Positions 1-9,377 are shown, numbered from the stretch's first letter. The stretch: 64,000 nucleotides of DNA from Eoetvoesiella caeni (GCF_003315175.1 NZ_QNRQ01000001.1:310001-374000); one strand, 5' to 3'. Notes: generated from the letters alone by a model not told the origin. Program-made: numbers and translations.

Positions 1-1123
1 CTACGTTCTGGTTCTTGTCGCCGACTTTCTCTACTTTACGAATGTAGATGTTTTGATTGATGTCGCGGGTTTGCGGGTCGATAGTGATGGGGCCGCGCGG
101 GCTTTCCCAGCTCATGCCCTTGGCGGTGGCAATGAATTTCTCGCCCGACGAATCGCCGCCGTTTTTCTTGACGACGTCATAAATAAGATGCATGCCGTCG
201 TAGCCCGCCACCGACATGAAATTGGGGCGCTTGTTGGGATAGGCTTTGTAATAGGCATCGGTATAAGCCTTGTTCACCGCCGACTTGTGGTTTTCGGAAT
301 AATGGAACGAGGTCACCACGCCGAGCGCGGCATCGCCCATGGCGTCAAGCACGTCTTCATCGGTAAGGTCGCCCGTGGAAATCAGCTTGATGCCGTCCTT
401 GTCCAGGCCGCGCTCTTTATAGCCCTTCAGGAAGGCAACGCCTTGCTCGCCAGCCGGCACGAACAGGAAAACGGCGTCAGGCTTGGTATCTTTGACTTTT
501 TGCAGGAACGGGGCAAAATCGGGGCTCTTTACAGGGGTGCGGACTTCACCCACGATTTTCCCGCCGCCTTCGGTGAAGGTTTTGACGAATTGCTTCTCGG
601 CGTCATGGCCCGGACCGTAGTCGGCCACCACGGTATATACATTCTTGATGCCGTTTTTAAGTGCCCAGGTGGCCACTGGCGCGGTGATCTGCGGCAGAGC
701 CATGGAGGTGCGCACGATATAAGGCGACTTTTCAGTAACCGACGAGGTTGCAGCGTTCATGACCACCATGGGCACCTTGGCCTGCGTCGCCAAAGGCGCT
801 ACCGCAAACGCCGACGGCGTCAAGCCGAAGCCGGCCAGAATATTGACCTTGTCCTTGACAACAAGCTCTTGCGCCACGCGCTTGCTGACTTCAGGGGCGA
901 CGCCGGTATCGTCCTTGACGATGAGTTCGACTTTGCGGCCGTCGACGGTGTCGCCGTGTTCGGCAATGTACAGGCGGGCCCCGTTGAGGATCTGCTCGCC
1001 GTAAGCGGCGAAGGGACCCGACATAGGCAGCACCATCCCGATTTTGAGAGCGTCGGCCGCATAGGCGGAAGTGCTTGCGCCCAACGCCAAAGCGACGGCC
1101 GTCAGGGTTTTATTGATACGCAT
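1..1123 (-). CDS. Branched-chain amino acid/aromatic-type ABC transporter substrate-binding protein (3' end cut by window edge)
   Basis: Periplasmic solute-binding protein of the Leu/Ile/Val-binding (LivJ-like) family. The ATG at 1123-1121 follows a GGAGAG ribosome site and opens a signal peptide (MRINKT, a hydrophobic stretch, then a STSAYAAD cleavage region). The mature part begins LKIGMVLPMSGPF, a typical start for this family. The frame is open to base 1, so the last residues lie outside the window. No permease or ATPase gene is visible, but such genes could lie to the left, downstream on this strand. It is a close paralogue of the binding protein at 9491-10660. Its upstream region carries a palindrome resembling the pcaI operator, so the ligand may be an aromatic acid; that is inference. 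Confidence 0.88.
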   Translation of the reverse strand, partial: MRINKTLTAVALALGASTSAYAADALKIGMVLPMSGPFAAYGEQILNGARLYIAEHGDTVDGRKVELIVKDDTGVAPEVSKRVAQELVVKDKVNILAGFGLTPSAFAVAPLATQAKVPMVVMNAATSSVTEKSPYIVRTSMALPQITAPVATWALKNGIKNVYTVVADYGPGHDAEKQFVKTFTEGGGKIVGEVRTPVKSPDFAPFLQKVKDTKPDAVFLFVPAGEQGVAFLKGYKERGLDKDGIKLISTGDLTDEDVLDAMGDAALGVVTSFHYSENHKSAVNKAYTDAYYKAYPNKRPNFMSVAGYDGMHLIYDVVKKNGGDSSGEKFIATAKGMSWESPRGPITIDPQTRDINQNIYIRKVEKVGDKNQNV

Positions 1124-1451
1124 TAATATCTCTCCTTGGTACTTTCTGGTTGTGCCCACAACCGGGCTATCAGGCTTACCCGCCCATTAATGAAACGATT
1201 CCCGGCAGTGCGCCAGTTTGGGCGCACTGTGGAAAATGAAGAAACAACTCTTAAAATATTCTATTGCAGCTCTTGCCATCTTAACAGCCAAATGTTCTTA
1301 CACAAAACATTTATTCGTGTAAAGAACTTAATATAAAGCTTAGGTTGGGAGTCAGTGTTTGTCAATGCGCCATATCAGGCAATGGGGAATTTCCCCGTAG
1401 GCTGGGCTGCCGCCCAAAAACTGGCTGACAATGCCGCAGCCGTGCCGCCAA
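1124..1451. other. Intergenic region (328 bases) between the binding-protein gene and the LysR gene
   Basis: This is the only gene-free stretch longer than 300 bases. Both flanking genes are on the minus strand, so it holds the leader and promoter of the binding-protein gene. The stretch from about 1240 to 1340 is clearly AT-richer than its surroundings. The palindrome at 1294-1329 is described separately. No convincing small gene was seen. Confidence 0.6.
1294..1329. promoter_or_regulatory. Palindromic operator candidate resembling the pcaI operator
   Basis: GTTCTTACAC (1294-1303) and GTGTAAAGAAC (1317-1327) form an inverted repeat with one unpaired base. The block 1309-1332 matches 5268-5291 in front of pcaI at 19 of 24 positions, including the run AAGAACTTAAT. 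It lies about 165-230 bases upstream of the binding-protein start codon. Binding by the IclR regulator encoded at 4197-5042 is inferred from this shared sequence. Confidence 0.5.
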
Positions 1452-2411
1452 CTACTTGGCCAATGTCCACGATTGGGCGGATGCACGCCGCAGCGCCGCC
1501 GCTTCTCTCAGGAGGTCCATCAGGTTTCTGGCCGAGGGGCCCAGGTTGGCATCGCCGCGATGCAAAAGCCCGACCGGCTCTTCCGTACCCTCAAGCGGTA
1601 CGGACAACAACTGCAGCAACTGCATATCCAGATCCTCCCGCACCGCTCCCATCGGCGTAAACCAGACGGCATCCGACTGAATGGCGATCAGCCTGGCGAT
1701 CGACACCGACAGGGTTTCAATGCAATTGGCCGGCAGCTTCAGGCCGCGCGATTGCAGATAGCTTTCGGTGTTGTGGCGCGGAACCGTTCCCCGGGTCGAA
1801 ACGATCAGGGGGTACTGGATAAGCTCATTCAACGAAACACCGTTGCGCGCCGACAGCGGATGGCCCGAACGCGCGGCGACGACCAGCGGCTCGACATAAA
1901 GCAGTTCGAACGAAACGCCCACCATCATTTGCGGATCCGCCATCCGCCCCAGCGCAAAGTCCACTTCGCCCGCCTGCAGCTTGTCCAGAAGCGGAGCGTT
2001 GGCGGCCACTTGGATATCCACTTTGGCATCGGGACTAAAGGATCGAAACTTTGCCAGGGCGGGCGGCAATAAATCCGGCGCCACCGTGGGCAAGGCGCCC
2101 ACGTGCACGGCTTCGTGCTGTGCTGTGTTGTCCACGCCGACTGAACGCTTGGCGCCCTCCAGGGCATCCAGCACCGACACCGCGTGGGTAAGAAAGGCAT
2201 GGCCGTCGCGAGTCAGGCGCGCGCCAAAGCGGCCACGCTCGACCAGGCGCACCCCCACCAATTCCTCAAGCTCGAGCAAAGTCTTGGACACCGCGGGCTG
2301 GCTCAGCAATAGCTTGTCGGCCGCCTTGCCCAAGTGACGCTCTTGCGCCACGGCCACGAAACACTGGATATGCCGCAAGCGGATACGATGGGCAAAGTTG
2401 TCTATTTGCAT
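1452..2411 (-). CDS. pcaQ: LysR-type transcriptional regulator, PcaQ-like
   Basis: A 319-residue LysR-type regulator. The N-terminal winged helix-turn-helix (about residues 10-70) contains IRLRHIQCFVAVAQERHLG and the LSQPAVSKTLLELEE recognition segment, followed by an effector-binding domain. It is transcribed divergently from pcaHG, the usual position of PcaQ, which activates protocatechuate genes in response to a pathway metabolite in alphaproteobacteria. The shared 198-base spacer contains an ATAACC/GGTTAT palindrome resembling PcaQ sites. The binding-protein gene at 1-1123 follows on the same strand after a 328-base gap and probably has its own promoter. The name rests on context and overall resemblance; the effector is unknown. 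Confidence 0.82.
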   Translation of the reverse strand: MQIDNFAHRIRLRHIQCFVAVAQERHLGKAADKLLLSQPAVSKTLLELEELVGVRLVERGRFGARLTRDGHAFLTHAVSVLDALEGAKRSVGVDNTAQHEAVHVGALPTVAPDLLPPALAKFRSFSPDAKVDIQVAANAPLLDKLQAGEVDFALGRMADPQMMVGVSFELLYVEPLVVAARSGHPLSARNGVSLNELIQYPLIVSTRGTVPRHNTESYLQSRGLKLPANCIETLSVSIARLIAIQSDAVWFTPMGAVREDLDMQLLQLLSVPLEGTEEPVGLLHRGDANLGPSARNLMDLLREAAALRRASAQSWTLAK

Positions 2412-2493
2412 GAATTCCCATGGCCTGCCAGGCTGGTGCCGCCGCGCAATGAGAAAAAAGCGTACGGATTCCGGCGGCAGAAGTCTATATTGA

Positions 2494-2517
2494 ATAACCT
2501 CAGGTTATCAAATAACC
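2494..2517. promoter_or_regulatory. PcaQ-type binding site between pcaQ and pcaH
   Basis: ATAACC-TCA-GGTTAT at 2494-2508 is a perfect inverted repeat with a LysR-style T-N11-A core. A further ATAACC half-site lies at 2512-2517. Published PcaQ sites contain ATAACC and GGTT halves. The site is about 100 bases upstream of the pcaH start codon, a usual position for activation by a LysR protein. Confidence 0.6.
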
Positions 2518-2600
2518 ATCATTAATTCAATTTACATGAATATTCTTTGGTTCTACTATGCATGCACTGAGTCGCAGGACGACGCAGGCAGAATCCATAG

Positions 2601-3352
<752 letters not shown>

Positions 3353-3353
<1 letters not shown>

Positions 3354-3988
3354 TGAATCCCGTCAGTACCCCGGTTTACCTGAAAGAAACGGCTTCTCAA
3401 ACAGCAGGCCCATACGTCCACATCGGCCTGGCTCCCAAGCAGGCGGGCTTCGATATTTTCGAGAACAACTTCGGCAACGTGCTGACCAGCCCCGAAACCA
3501 AGGGCGAGCGCATCCGCATTGAAGGCCGTGTGTTCGACGGCAGCGGCGCGATCATCAAGGACGTCCTGCTGGAAATCTGGCAGGCCAACGCGGCCGGCCG
3601 CTACAACCACCCTGCCGACAAGCAAGAAGACAAACCCCTGGACAAGAGCTTTCGCGGCTGGGGCCGGGCCTGCACCGACTTCGACAGCGGCGTGTACTCG
3701 TTCGAAACCATCAAGCCCGGTTCGGTGACAGGCCGCAACGGCAAGGCCATGGCGCCCCATATTAATGTCTGGGTTGTGGCCCGCGGCATCAATATCGGCC
3801 TGAGCACCCGCATTTATTTTTCCGACGAGGAAAAAGCCAATGCCGAAGATCCCGACATGAGCAGCATCGAATGGGTCGAGCGCCGTAAAACGCTGGTAGC
3901 CCAGCGCAGCGAAAAAGACGGTCAAGTCGTCTACACGTTCGACATCTATCTTCAAGGCGACAAAGAAACTGTGTTCTTCGACGTTTAA
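3353..3988 (+). CDS. pcaG: Protocatechuate 3,4-dioxygenase alpha subunit
   Basis: A 211-residue subunit homologous to PcaH that lacks the iron ligands; it builds the active site together with PcaH. The sequence shows the shared intradiol fold ([16 protein letters not shown], then MAPHINVWVVARG, where the beta subunit has its His pair). Its start overlaps the pcaH stop by one base. A strong intrinsic terminator follows 46 bases downstream, so pcaHG form a two-gene operon. The muconate lactonising and decarboxylase genes of the pathway are not adjacent, unlike many pca clusters. Confidence 0.97.
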
Positions 3989-4034
3989 GTTGCAAGACTG
4001 GTGCCGGCTCGCGGGCCGGCGCGTCATGATACGC

Positions 4035-4075
4035 AAAGGCGGACTGGCTCTTTATATAAGCCAGTCCGCCTTTTT
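4035..4075 (+). terminator. Intrinsic terminator after pcaHG
   Basis: A perfect 12-bp stem, GGCGGACTGGCT paired with AGCCAGTCCGCC, has a 9-base loop and a run of five T. The stem extends by A-T pairs at its base. It separates pcaG from the convergent pcaR gene. A smaller GCCGGC palindrome lies just upstream at 4003-4020. Confidence 0.9.
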
Positions 4076-4196
4076 ATTGGCAAGCGTTTGGAAGGATCTG
4101 CGTGATGGCGTCCGTTCGAAAGTATCAGCGTAAAAGCGCCTGCTTGAAAGCCTTTTTTTTGAAAACACTTGCTTGCGCGTCTTCGCCTGCATCTGC

Positions 4197-5042
4197 TTAT
4201 TTGCGCGCGCCCATCAGCATGTTTATCTTGGCCGCCGCGGCCAGCAGCTTGGGCAGGCACACCTGCAATAAGTGCGCCGGGCTGCTGGTTCTAACATGGC
4301 CGCTGATATTGATGGCGGCCACCACCCGGCCCGCATGATCGTATATCGGCGCCGCCATGGAAACCAGGCCCGGCTCAAGCTCTTCTTGAACCAGGCTCCA
4401 GCCCTGAATCCGCACCTGCTCGATGGCGGCCAGCAACTGTTCGGGATCGACGATGGTATTGGGCGTATGCGCTACAAGCTTCATGCCGCCAATGCGTTCG
4501 CGCAACTGCTCCGGCGCCAGGCCGGCCAATAGCACGCGCCCCATCGAAGTGCTGTCGGCCGGCAGCCTGCTGCCAACCCCAAGATTGATCGACATGATCT
4601 TGTGTGCCGGAATACGCAGCACGTAGACGATTTCATTGCCGTCCAGCACCGCGGCCGAGCTGGACTGGCGCAGTTCTTCGACCAGTGTTTCCATGACCGG
4701 CTGGGCTTGCGTCCAGACCGGCTGCGAAGTCAAGTAGGCAAAGCCCAGTTCCAAGACCTTGGGCGTCAGGCGAAACAAGCGCCCTTCCGCCACCACATAG
4801 CCCAGGCTCAACAAGGTCAGCAAAATGCGGCGCGCGCCGGCCCGGGTCAATCCGGCCCGCTCGGCCACTTCCGACAAGGTTTGCGCCTGGGCATCGGCAC
4901 CGAAGCTGCGCAAAACGGCCAGGCCGCGCGCAAACGAGCGCACAAAGCTGTCGCCTGGTTTGGGGAATTCGGAAGAATCCGCAACGATGATTTCGGCCGC
5001 CTCGGGCGGTTCATCCTGTGCTAATGTAGGAGTGCGTTTCAT
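4197..5042 (-). CDS. pcaR: IclR-family regulator, PcaR/PobR type
   Basis: A 281-residue IclR-type regulator: an N-terminal winged helix (VRSFARGLAVLRSFG, then TLSEVAERAGLTRAGARRIL) and a C-terminal effector domain. The sequence closely resembles the PcaR/PcaU/PobR branch, which responds to beta-ketoadipate or protocatechuate. It diverges from pcaIJ, the target of PcaR in Pseudomonas. The start was set at the ATG at 5042-5040; the longer frame to 5147 adds residues unlike the family and runs into the promoter region. No good ribosome site is visible before the chosen start. It probably binds the palindrome in the intergenic region and may control its own gene. Confidence 0.85.
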   Translation of the reverse strand: MKRTPTLAQDEPPEAAEIIVADSSEFPKPGDSFVRSFARGLAVLRSFGADAQAQTLSEVAERAGLTRAGARRILLTLLSLGYVVAEGRLFRLTPKVLELGFAYLTSQPVWTQAQPVMETLVEELRQSSSAAVLDGNEIVYVLRIPAHKIMSINLGVGSRLPADSTSMGRVLLAGLAPEQLRERIGGMKLVAHTPNTIVDPEQLLAAIEQVRIQGWSLVQEELEPGLVSMAAPIYDHAGRVVAAINISGHVRTSSPAHLLQVCLPKLLAAAAKINMLMGARK

Positions 5043-5240
5043 AGTTATATTTTCAGTGAAGAGACGGCATGGGCCTTGCTGTGAAGATACTGAAGCGATG
5101 CCTCGAATGGCCGGCCATGGCGCCCTGCCGGTCGCATTTAAATACAACAGCCGACAACGGTCGAAGCGCCCCTAAGCCGGCAGCCCTGCCCGCACAACGG
5201 CCGGTCCAAGCATTGACAATCCTGGCCCGGTTCATTATGC

Positions 5241-5291
5241 TTGACAGAACAAGTTCTATATGCGAATAGTTATTCATTATAAGAACTTAAT
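5241..5291 (+). promoter_or_regulatory. pcaIJ promoter with overlapping IclR-type operator
   Basis: A consensus -35 box TTGACA lies at 5241-5246, with a weak -10 candidate AATAGT at 5265-5270 (18-base spacer). Overlapping it are three half-sites: AGAAC (5246-5250), GTTCT (5253-5257) and AGAAC (5282-5286). The outer pair forms the long palindrome AAGTTCT to AGAACTT, 5251-5288. The overlap with the promoter core fits control by the divergent PcaR-like protein. The right half matches the site at 1309-1332. Confidence 0.6.
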
Positions 5292-5325
5292 GATGAATTT
5301 TCAATAAATTGTTCGTACGGAAAAC

Positions 5326-6024
5326 ATGATCAACAAAATCTCTCCTTCTATCGAGCAGGCCCTGGCCGATATCCGCGATGGCTCCACCGTCATGATCGGC
5401 GGCTTCGGCGGCGCGGGCCAGCCGGCCGAGCTTATCGACGGCCTTATCGCCCAAGGCGCCAAAGACCTGGTCATCGTCAATAACAATGCCGGCAACGCCG
5501 AAATCGGTCTGGCCGCCTTGCTGAAAACCGGGCGCGTGCGCAAGATCATCTGCTCGTTCCCGCGCCAGGCGGACTCTTACGTCTTCGACGAGCTGTACCA
5601 TGCAGGCAAGATCGAGCTTGAACTGGTGCCGCAAGGCAACCTGGCCGAGCGCATCCGCGCGGCAGGGGCAGGCATCGGCGCATTCTTTACGCCCACGGGC
5701 TACGGCACCGAGCTGGCCAAGGGCAAAGAAACGCGTGAAATCAATGGCCGCCAGTACGTGCTCGAGCATCCCATTTTTGCGGACGTCGCCTTGATCAAGG
5801 CCGAAGTCGGCGACCGCTGGGGCAACCTTACCTACCGCAAGACGGCCCGCAACTTCGGTCCCATCATGGCCACGGCGGCCAAGGCCACGATTGCCTCGGT
5901 GCACACCATTGCCGAACTGGGCAGCATCGACCCTGAAACCGTCGTGACCCCCGGCCTTTTCGTCAAGCACATCGTACAAGTACCTCGTACGGCCACCGGC
6001 CCCGCCGGCTTCAAAGCGGCCTAA
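5326..6024 (+). CDS. pcaI: 3-oxoadipate CoA-transferase subunit A
   Basis: Alpha subunit (232 residues) of the succinyl-CoA:3-oxoadipate CoA-transferase, which activates beta-ketoadipate for thiolytic cleavage to succinyl-CoA and acetyl-CoA. The glycine-rich GGFGGAGQPAELIDGL segment near residue 25 and TPTGYGTELAKGKE near residue 125 are family signatures. It is followed by pcaJ after 11 bases, forming the usual two-gene unit, and is divergent from the IclR regulator. The ribosome site is weak (CGGAAAAC before ATG). An acetoacetate CoA-transferase would look similar, but the pca context favours 3-oxoadipate. Confidence 0.93.
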   Translation: MINKISPSIEQALADIRDGSTVMIGGFGGAGQPAELIDGLIAQGAKDLVIVNNNAGNAEIGLAALLKTGRVRKIICSFPRQADSYVFDELYHAGKIELELVPQGNLAERIRAAGAGIGAFFTPTGYGTELAKGKETREINGRQYVLEHPIFADVALIKAEVGDRWGNLTYRKTARNFGPIMATAAKATIASVHTIAELGSIDPETVVTPGLFVKHIVQVPRTATGPAGFKAA

Positions 6025-6035
6025 GGAAGACACAA

Positions 6036-6701
6036 ATGAGCGAAACTATTACCTCCACCCCCGCCTGGACGCGCGACCAGATCGCCGCGCGTGTCGCCCA
6101 GGACATCCCTGACGGCGCCGTCGTGAACCTGGGAATCGGCCTGCCCACAAAGGTAGCCAACCATTTGCCCAGCGACCGCGAAGTCATCCTGCACAGCGAA
6201 AACGGCGTCGTCGGCATGGGCCCCGCTCCGGCCAAGGGCGAAGAAGACTACGACCTCATCAATGCCGGCAAGCAACCCGTTACTTTATTGCCGGGCGGCT
6301 GCTTTTTTCATCACGCCGACAGCTTCGCCATGATGCGCGGCGGACATCTGGACGTCTGCGTGCTGGGCGCCTTCCAGGTTTCGGCAACCGGCGACCTGGC
6401 CAACTGGAGCACGGGCGCGCCCGACGCCATCCCGGCCGTGGGCGGCGCAATGGACTTGGCGCTTGGCGCCAAGAAGACCTACGTCATGATGGACTTGCTG
6501 ACCAAAACCGGCGAATCCAAACTGGTTCAGGCCTGCACCTACCCCATCACCGGCATCAATTGCGTCAGCCGCCTGTATACGGATGTTGCCGTCATAGACC
6601 TTACCCCGCAAGGCGCCAAAGTCATCGACCTGGTCGACGGCCTGAGCTTCGCCGAACTGCAAAAGCTTACCCCCGTTGAACTGATCGACGCGCGCGCTTA
6701 A
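6036..6701 (+). CDS. pcaJ: 3-oxoadipate CoA-transferase subunit B
   Basis: Beta subunit (221 residues) carrying the catalytic glutamate, Glu55, in the family motif SENGVVGMGP. GIGLPTKVANHLP near residue 33 and LLPGGCFFHHADSFAMMRGG near residue 84 are typical of class I CoA-transferase beta subunits. It starts 11 bases after the pcaI stop behind an AAGGAAG ribosome site. The gene ends two bases before the stop of the convergent LysR gene, with no obvious terminator between them. The thiolase gene pcaF, which often follows pcaIJ, is absent here. Confidence 0.95.
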   Translation: MSETITSTPAWTRDQIAARVAQDIPDGAVVNLGIGLPTKVANHLPSDREVILHSENGVVGMGPAPAKGEEDYDLINAGKQPVTLLPGGCFFHHADSFAMMRGGHLDVCVLGAFQVSATGDLANWSTGAPDAIPAVGGAMDLALGAKKTYVMMDLLTKTGESKLVQACTYPITGINCVSRLYTDVAVIDLTPQGAKVIDLVDGLSFAELQKLTPVELIDARA

Positions 6702-6703
6702 GC

Positions 6704-7615
6704 CTAGGAAGGCGCGCCCGCAACAAAGCAGTCGGCCACGAAAGAACGCATCCAGCGATGCGCCACGTCGTCGTTGTTGCGGGCATGCCAATGCTGCTTG
6801 ACGATTACATCGGGAATGACCAGCGGCAAACTGAAAGTCTCGATATCGGCCAGGCGCAAGAACAGGCTTGCCAATTGGTCGGGCACCGTAGCCAGATAAT
6901 CCGAACTGGCAATAATGGCGGGCACCGCCAGGATATAAGGGCATTCCAGGGCCACCTGCAAGGCGGCGCCGCGCTTTTTCACTTCCTGCATCAATAATTC
7001 GTTGGTTACCGCCGTAGCGGTGGCAAAAACGTGGGGCGTATTTACAAAAGCCTCGAAGTCCATGGGTGTCTGCCGGGCTCCGCTCCTGCCTTTGCGGCGT
7101 ATCCCGATCAGCGGCCGGCGAAACAGGGTCTGCTGGTACAAAGCCGCGCTAAGGTGGCCGAAAAATCCCCAGGCCATGTCCACCGATCCGTTTTGCATAG
7201 TCTCGTTCACTTCGTGCGGACGCAAAGCAACCGGCACGATGCGCATCTGCGGGGCCTGCACGCTAAGCGCCTGTATGACGCGCGGCAGGATGACCGTGCC
7301 GCCCATGTCCGTCATGCCCACCACAAAAGTATGTTTGGCCCGGAAGGGGTCGAACTGAGGCTCGTCCAGAATCTCGGTCTGGATCAGTTCCAGCGCGCGG
7401 CGCGCGCCCAGGGCTATACGCTCGCCCAGCGGCGTGGGCGACATGCCTGCCGCGGTTCTGACAAACAAGCTATCCCCGAACTTGGTGCGCAGGCGGTTCA
7501 ACCCGTGACTGACCGCCGGCTGCGTCAAATCAAGCCTTTCCGCCGCGCGCGACACACTGCGTTCGCGGTACAGCGCATCTACCAAATACAAGAAATTGAG
7601 ATCGTGCGAGTCCAT
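6704..7615 (-). CDS. LysR-type transcriptional regulator (NahR/NodD-like subgroup)
   Basis: A 303-residue LysR-type regulator. The N-terminus (MDSHDLNFLYLVDALYRERS, then AAERLDLTQPAVSHGLNRLR) and the later AFVNTPHVFATATAV segment resemble the NahR/LinR/NodD subgroup, whose effectors are often aromatic compounds. The start was set at the ATG at 7615 rather than 48 bases upstream, because the extra 16 residues do not fit the family. It is divergent from the flavin hydroxylase gene at 7731, its most likely target. The specific inducer cannot be told from the sequence. Confidence 0.85.
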   Translation of the reverse strand: MDSHDLNFLYLVDALYRERSVSRAAERLDLTQPAVSHGLNRLRTKFGDSLFVRTAAGMSPTPLGERIALGARRALELIQTEILDEPQFDPFRAKHTFVVGMTDMGGTVILPRVIQALSVQAPQMRIVPVALRPHEVNETMQNGSVDMAWGFFGHLSAALYQQTLFRRPLIGIRRKGRSGARQTPMDFEAFVNTPHVFATATAVTNELLMQEVKKRGAALQVALECPYILAVPAIIASSDYLATVPDQLASLFLRLADIETFSLPLVIPDVIVKQHWHARNNDDVAHRWMRSFVADCFVAGAPS

Positions 7616-7644
7616 GGCATGAAAAATAAAAACCGTTACTATGA

Positions 7645-7664
7645 ATTGAATTAATATTTCCAAT
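7645..7664. promoter_or_regulatory. Possible LysR binding site between the LysR gene and the hydroxylase gene
   Basis: ATTG (7645-7648) and CAAT (7661-7664) are the ends of an AT-rich imperfect inverted repeat in the 115-base divergent spacer, the expected place for a LysR operator. The motif is short, so the call is weak. Confidence 0.3.
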
Positions 7665-7730
7665 AAGGCCCATTATATAGACACATACAGTCCGCGCACT
7701 CACACTAGTACCAAATTGAGGAGAGACTGC

Positions 7731-9377
7731 ATGCAATACGACTGCGATGTTCTGATCGCCGGCGCCGGCCCGGTAGGCCTGTTTCTGGCCGCCGAACTGG
7801 GTATGCGCGGTTTGTCGGTACAGCTGTTCGACGATAAGTCCGGCACCAGCAGCCACCCGGCCGCCAACGCCAATAGCGCGCGCACCATGGAGCACTATCG
7901 GCGCTTGGGAATTTCCGCCGAAGTCCGCAGCCTGGGACTGCCGGGCGACCATCCGACCGATGTCGCTTATTTCACCCGCTTGTCGCAGCACGAGTTGGCC
8001 CGCCTGCACCAGCCGGGTTCTGCCGACGCCCCTGCCAAAGTCAGGGACATGGAATTTCTATGGCCCACCCCCGAACTGCCGCACCGCTGCTCCCAGCTTT
8101 ATATCGAACCCGCATTGCTGAAGGCCGCCAAGCGCAACCCCGCAGCCCAGGTCCACTACAACGCCGCCGTACAAGGGCTTGAACAGGACAAAGAATCGGT
8201 CACGGCCGCCATTGCGCACGCAGATGGCCGCATAAGCTCGTGCCGCGCCAAATACTTGATAGGCTGCGACGGTCCACGCAGCACCGTACGCGGACTGCTC
8301 GGCCTGCACTATACCGGTACGGCCGGCGAAAAACGCGAGTTCATGGGCGGACGGATGGCGGCCGCGTACTTCGACTCTCCCGAACTGCATTCCATCCTGA
8401 AAGACAAGCGCGCCTGGCAATACTGGACTCTGAATCACCAGCAGCGCTCGCTCATTATTGCCGTCGACGGCCGCAGCCGCTACACCATCAACATCCAGTT
8501 GCGGGAAGGCGCACAGCCCAGCAGCGACGACGTCGAACGCCATCTGGCCAACGCCATCGGCGTCAGCGTACCGTTCGACCTTATCAGCAACACAAGCTGG
8601 ACGGCGGGCTTTGCCCTGGTCGCCGAAAAAATGCGGCAAGGCCGGGTATTTCTTGCGGGCGACTCCGCACATCTATTCACGCCCACCGGCGGCATGGGCT
8701 ACAACACCGGCATTGAAGACGCCGCCAACCTGGCATGGAAACTGGAGGCGCTGGTCAAAGGCCACGGGCATAGCGAACTGGCAAACAGCTATGAAGCCGA
8801 GCGCAAGCCGGTGGCCGGGCGCAATACGGAATTTGCGCGGCAATTTGCGGACAGCATCGGCTATGTGCGCCTGCCCGGCGCGCTGGAAAACGACGACGCG
8901 GCGGGCCGGGCCGCGCGGCAAGCCGTCGGCGCGCATTTAAACTTCCATGCGCATAAAGAATTTGTCATCCCGGGCGTTCAGTTGGGCACGCGCTACGAAG
9001 ATTCACCGCTGGTCAGCACCGAAGCGGGTTCGCCGCCGCCCGACACCGCCAACCTGTACTTGCCCTCTGGACGACCGGGCCACCGGGCGCCGCACGTATG
9101 GCTGGACGACGGGTCTTCTCTTTACGACCACTTCGGCCAGGGCTTTACCCTGTTGCGCCTGGGCGCCGGCGCCCGAAGGCCCGCGCATGAACTGGCCGGC
9201 TTGCAGGCCCACGGCCATCTGGTGGATCGCGCCGTCGAATCGGACGAGGCGCGGGATCTTTACGCCGCGGACTATGTACTCGTACGCCCAGACCAACACA
9301 TCGCCTGGCGCGGAAACGTGCTGGGCGAAGAACTGGGGCACGCCTTGAAGAAATCTCTGGGCCACACGCAGCCCTGA
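7731..9377 (+). CDS. FAD-dependent aromatic hydroxylase (phenol hydroxylase/MhpA-like)
   Basis: A 548-residue class A flavoprotein monooxygenase. The FAD dinucleotide motif GAGPVG is at residues 11-16, the CDG motif sits in YLIGCDGPRSTVR, and the second FAD motif GDSAHLFTPTGGMGYNTGIE lies near residue 310. A C-terminal thioredoxin-like domain follows, as in phenol hydroxylases and MhpA. Such enzymes hydroxylate a phenolic ring using NAD(P)H and O2. The start at 7731 follows GAGGAGAG. Downstream are a binding protein, an FAH-family hydrolase and an extradiol dioxygenase, so this step probably makes the catechol-type substrate for ring cleavage. The actual substrate (for example a hydroxybenzoate or hydroxyphenylpropionate) is not determined. 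Confidence 0.85.
   Translation: MQYDCDVLIAGAGPVGLFLAAELGMRGLSVQLFDDKSGTSSHPAANANSARTMEHYRRLGISAEVRSLGLPGDHPTDVAYFTRLSQHELARLHQPGSADAPAKVRDMEFLWPTPELPHRCSQLYIEPALLKAAKRNPAAQVHYNAAVQGLEQDKESVTAAIAHADGRISSCRAKYLIGCDGPRSTVRGLLGLHYTGTAGEKREFMGGRMAAAYFDSPELHSILKDKRAWQYWTLNHQQRSLIIAVDGRSRYTINIQLREGAQPSSDDVERHLANAIGVSVPFDLISNTSWTAGFALVAEKMRQGRVFLAGDSAHLFTPTGGMGYNTGIEDAANLAWKLEALVKGHGHSELANSYEAERKPVAGRNTEFARQFADSIGYVRLPGALENDDAAGRAARQAVGAHLNFHAHKEFVIPGVQLGTRYEDSPLVSTEAGSPPPDTANLYLPSGRPGHRAPHVWLDDGSSLYDHFGQGFTLLRLGAGARRPAHELAGLQAHGHLVDRAVESDEARDLYAADYVLVRPDQHIAWRGNVLGEELGHALKKSLGHTQP

Noticed and set aside
53-1126. A 357-codon open frame on the plus strand
   Set aside because: Antisense to the binding-protein gene, which has a ribosome site, signal peptide and a paralogue in the window.
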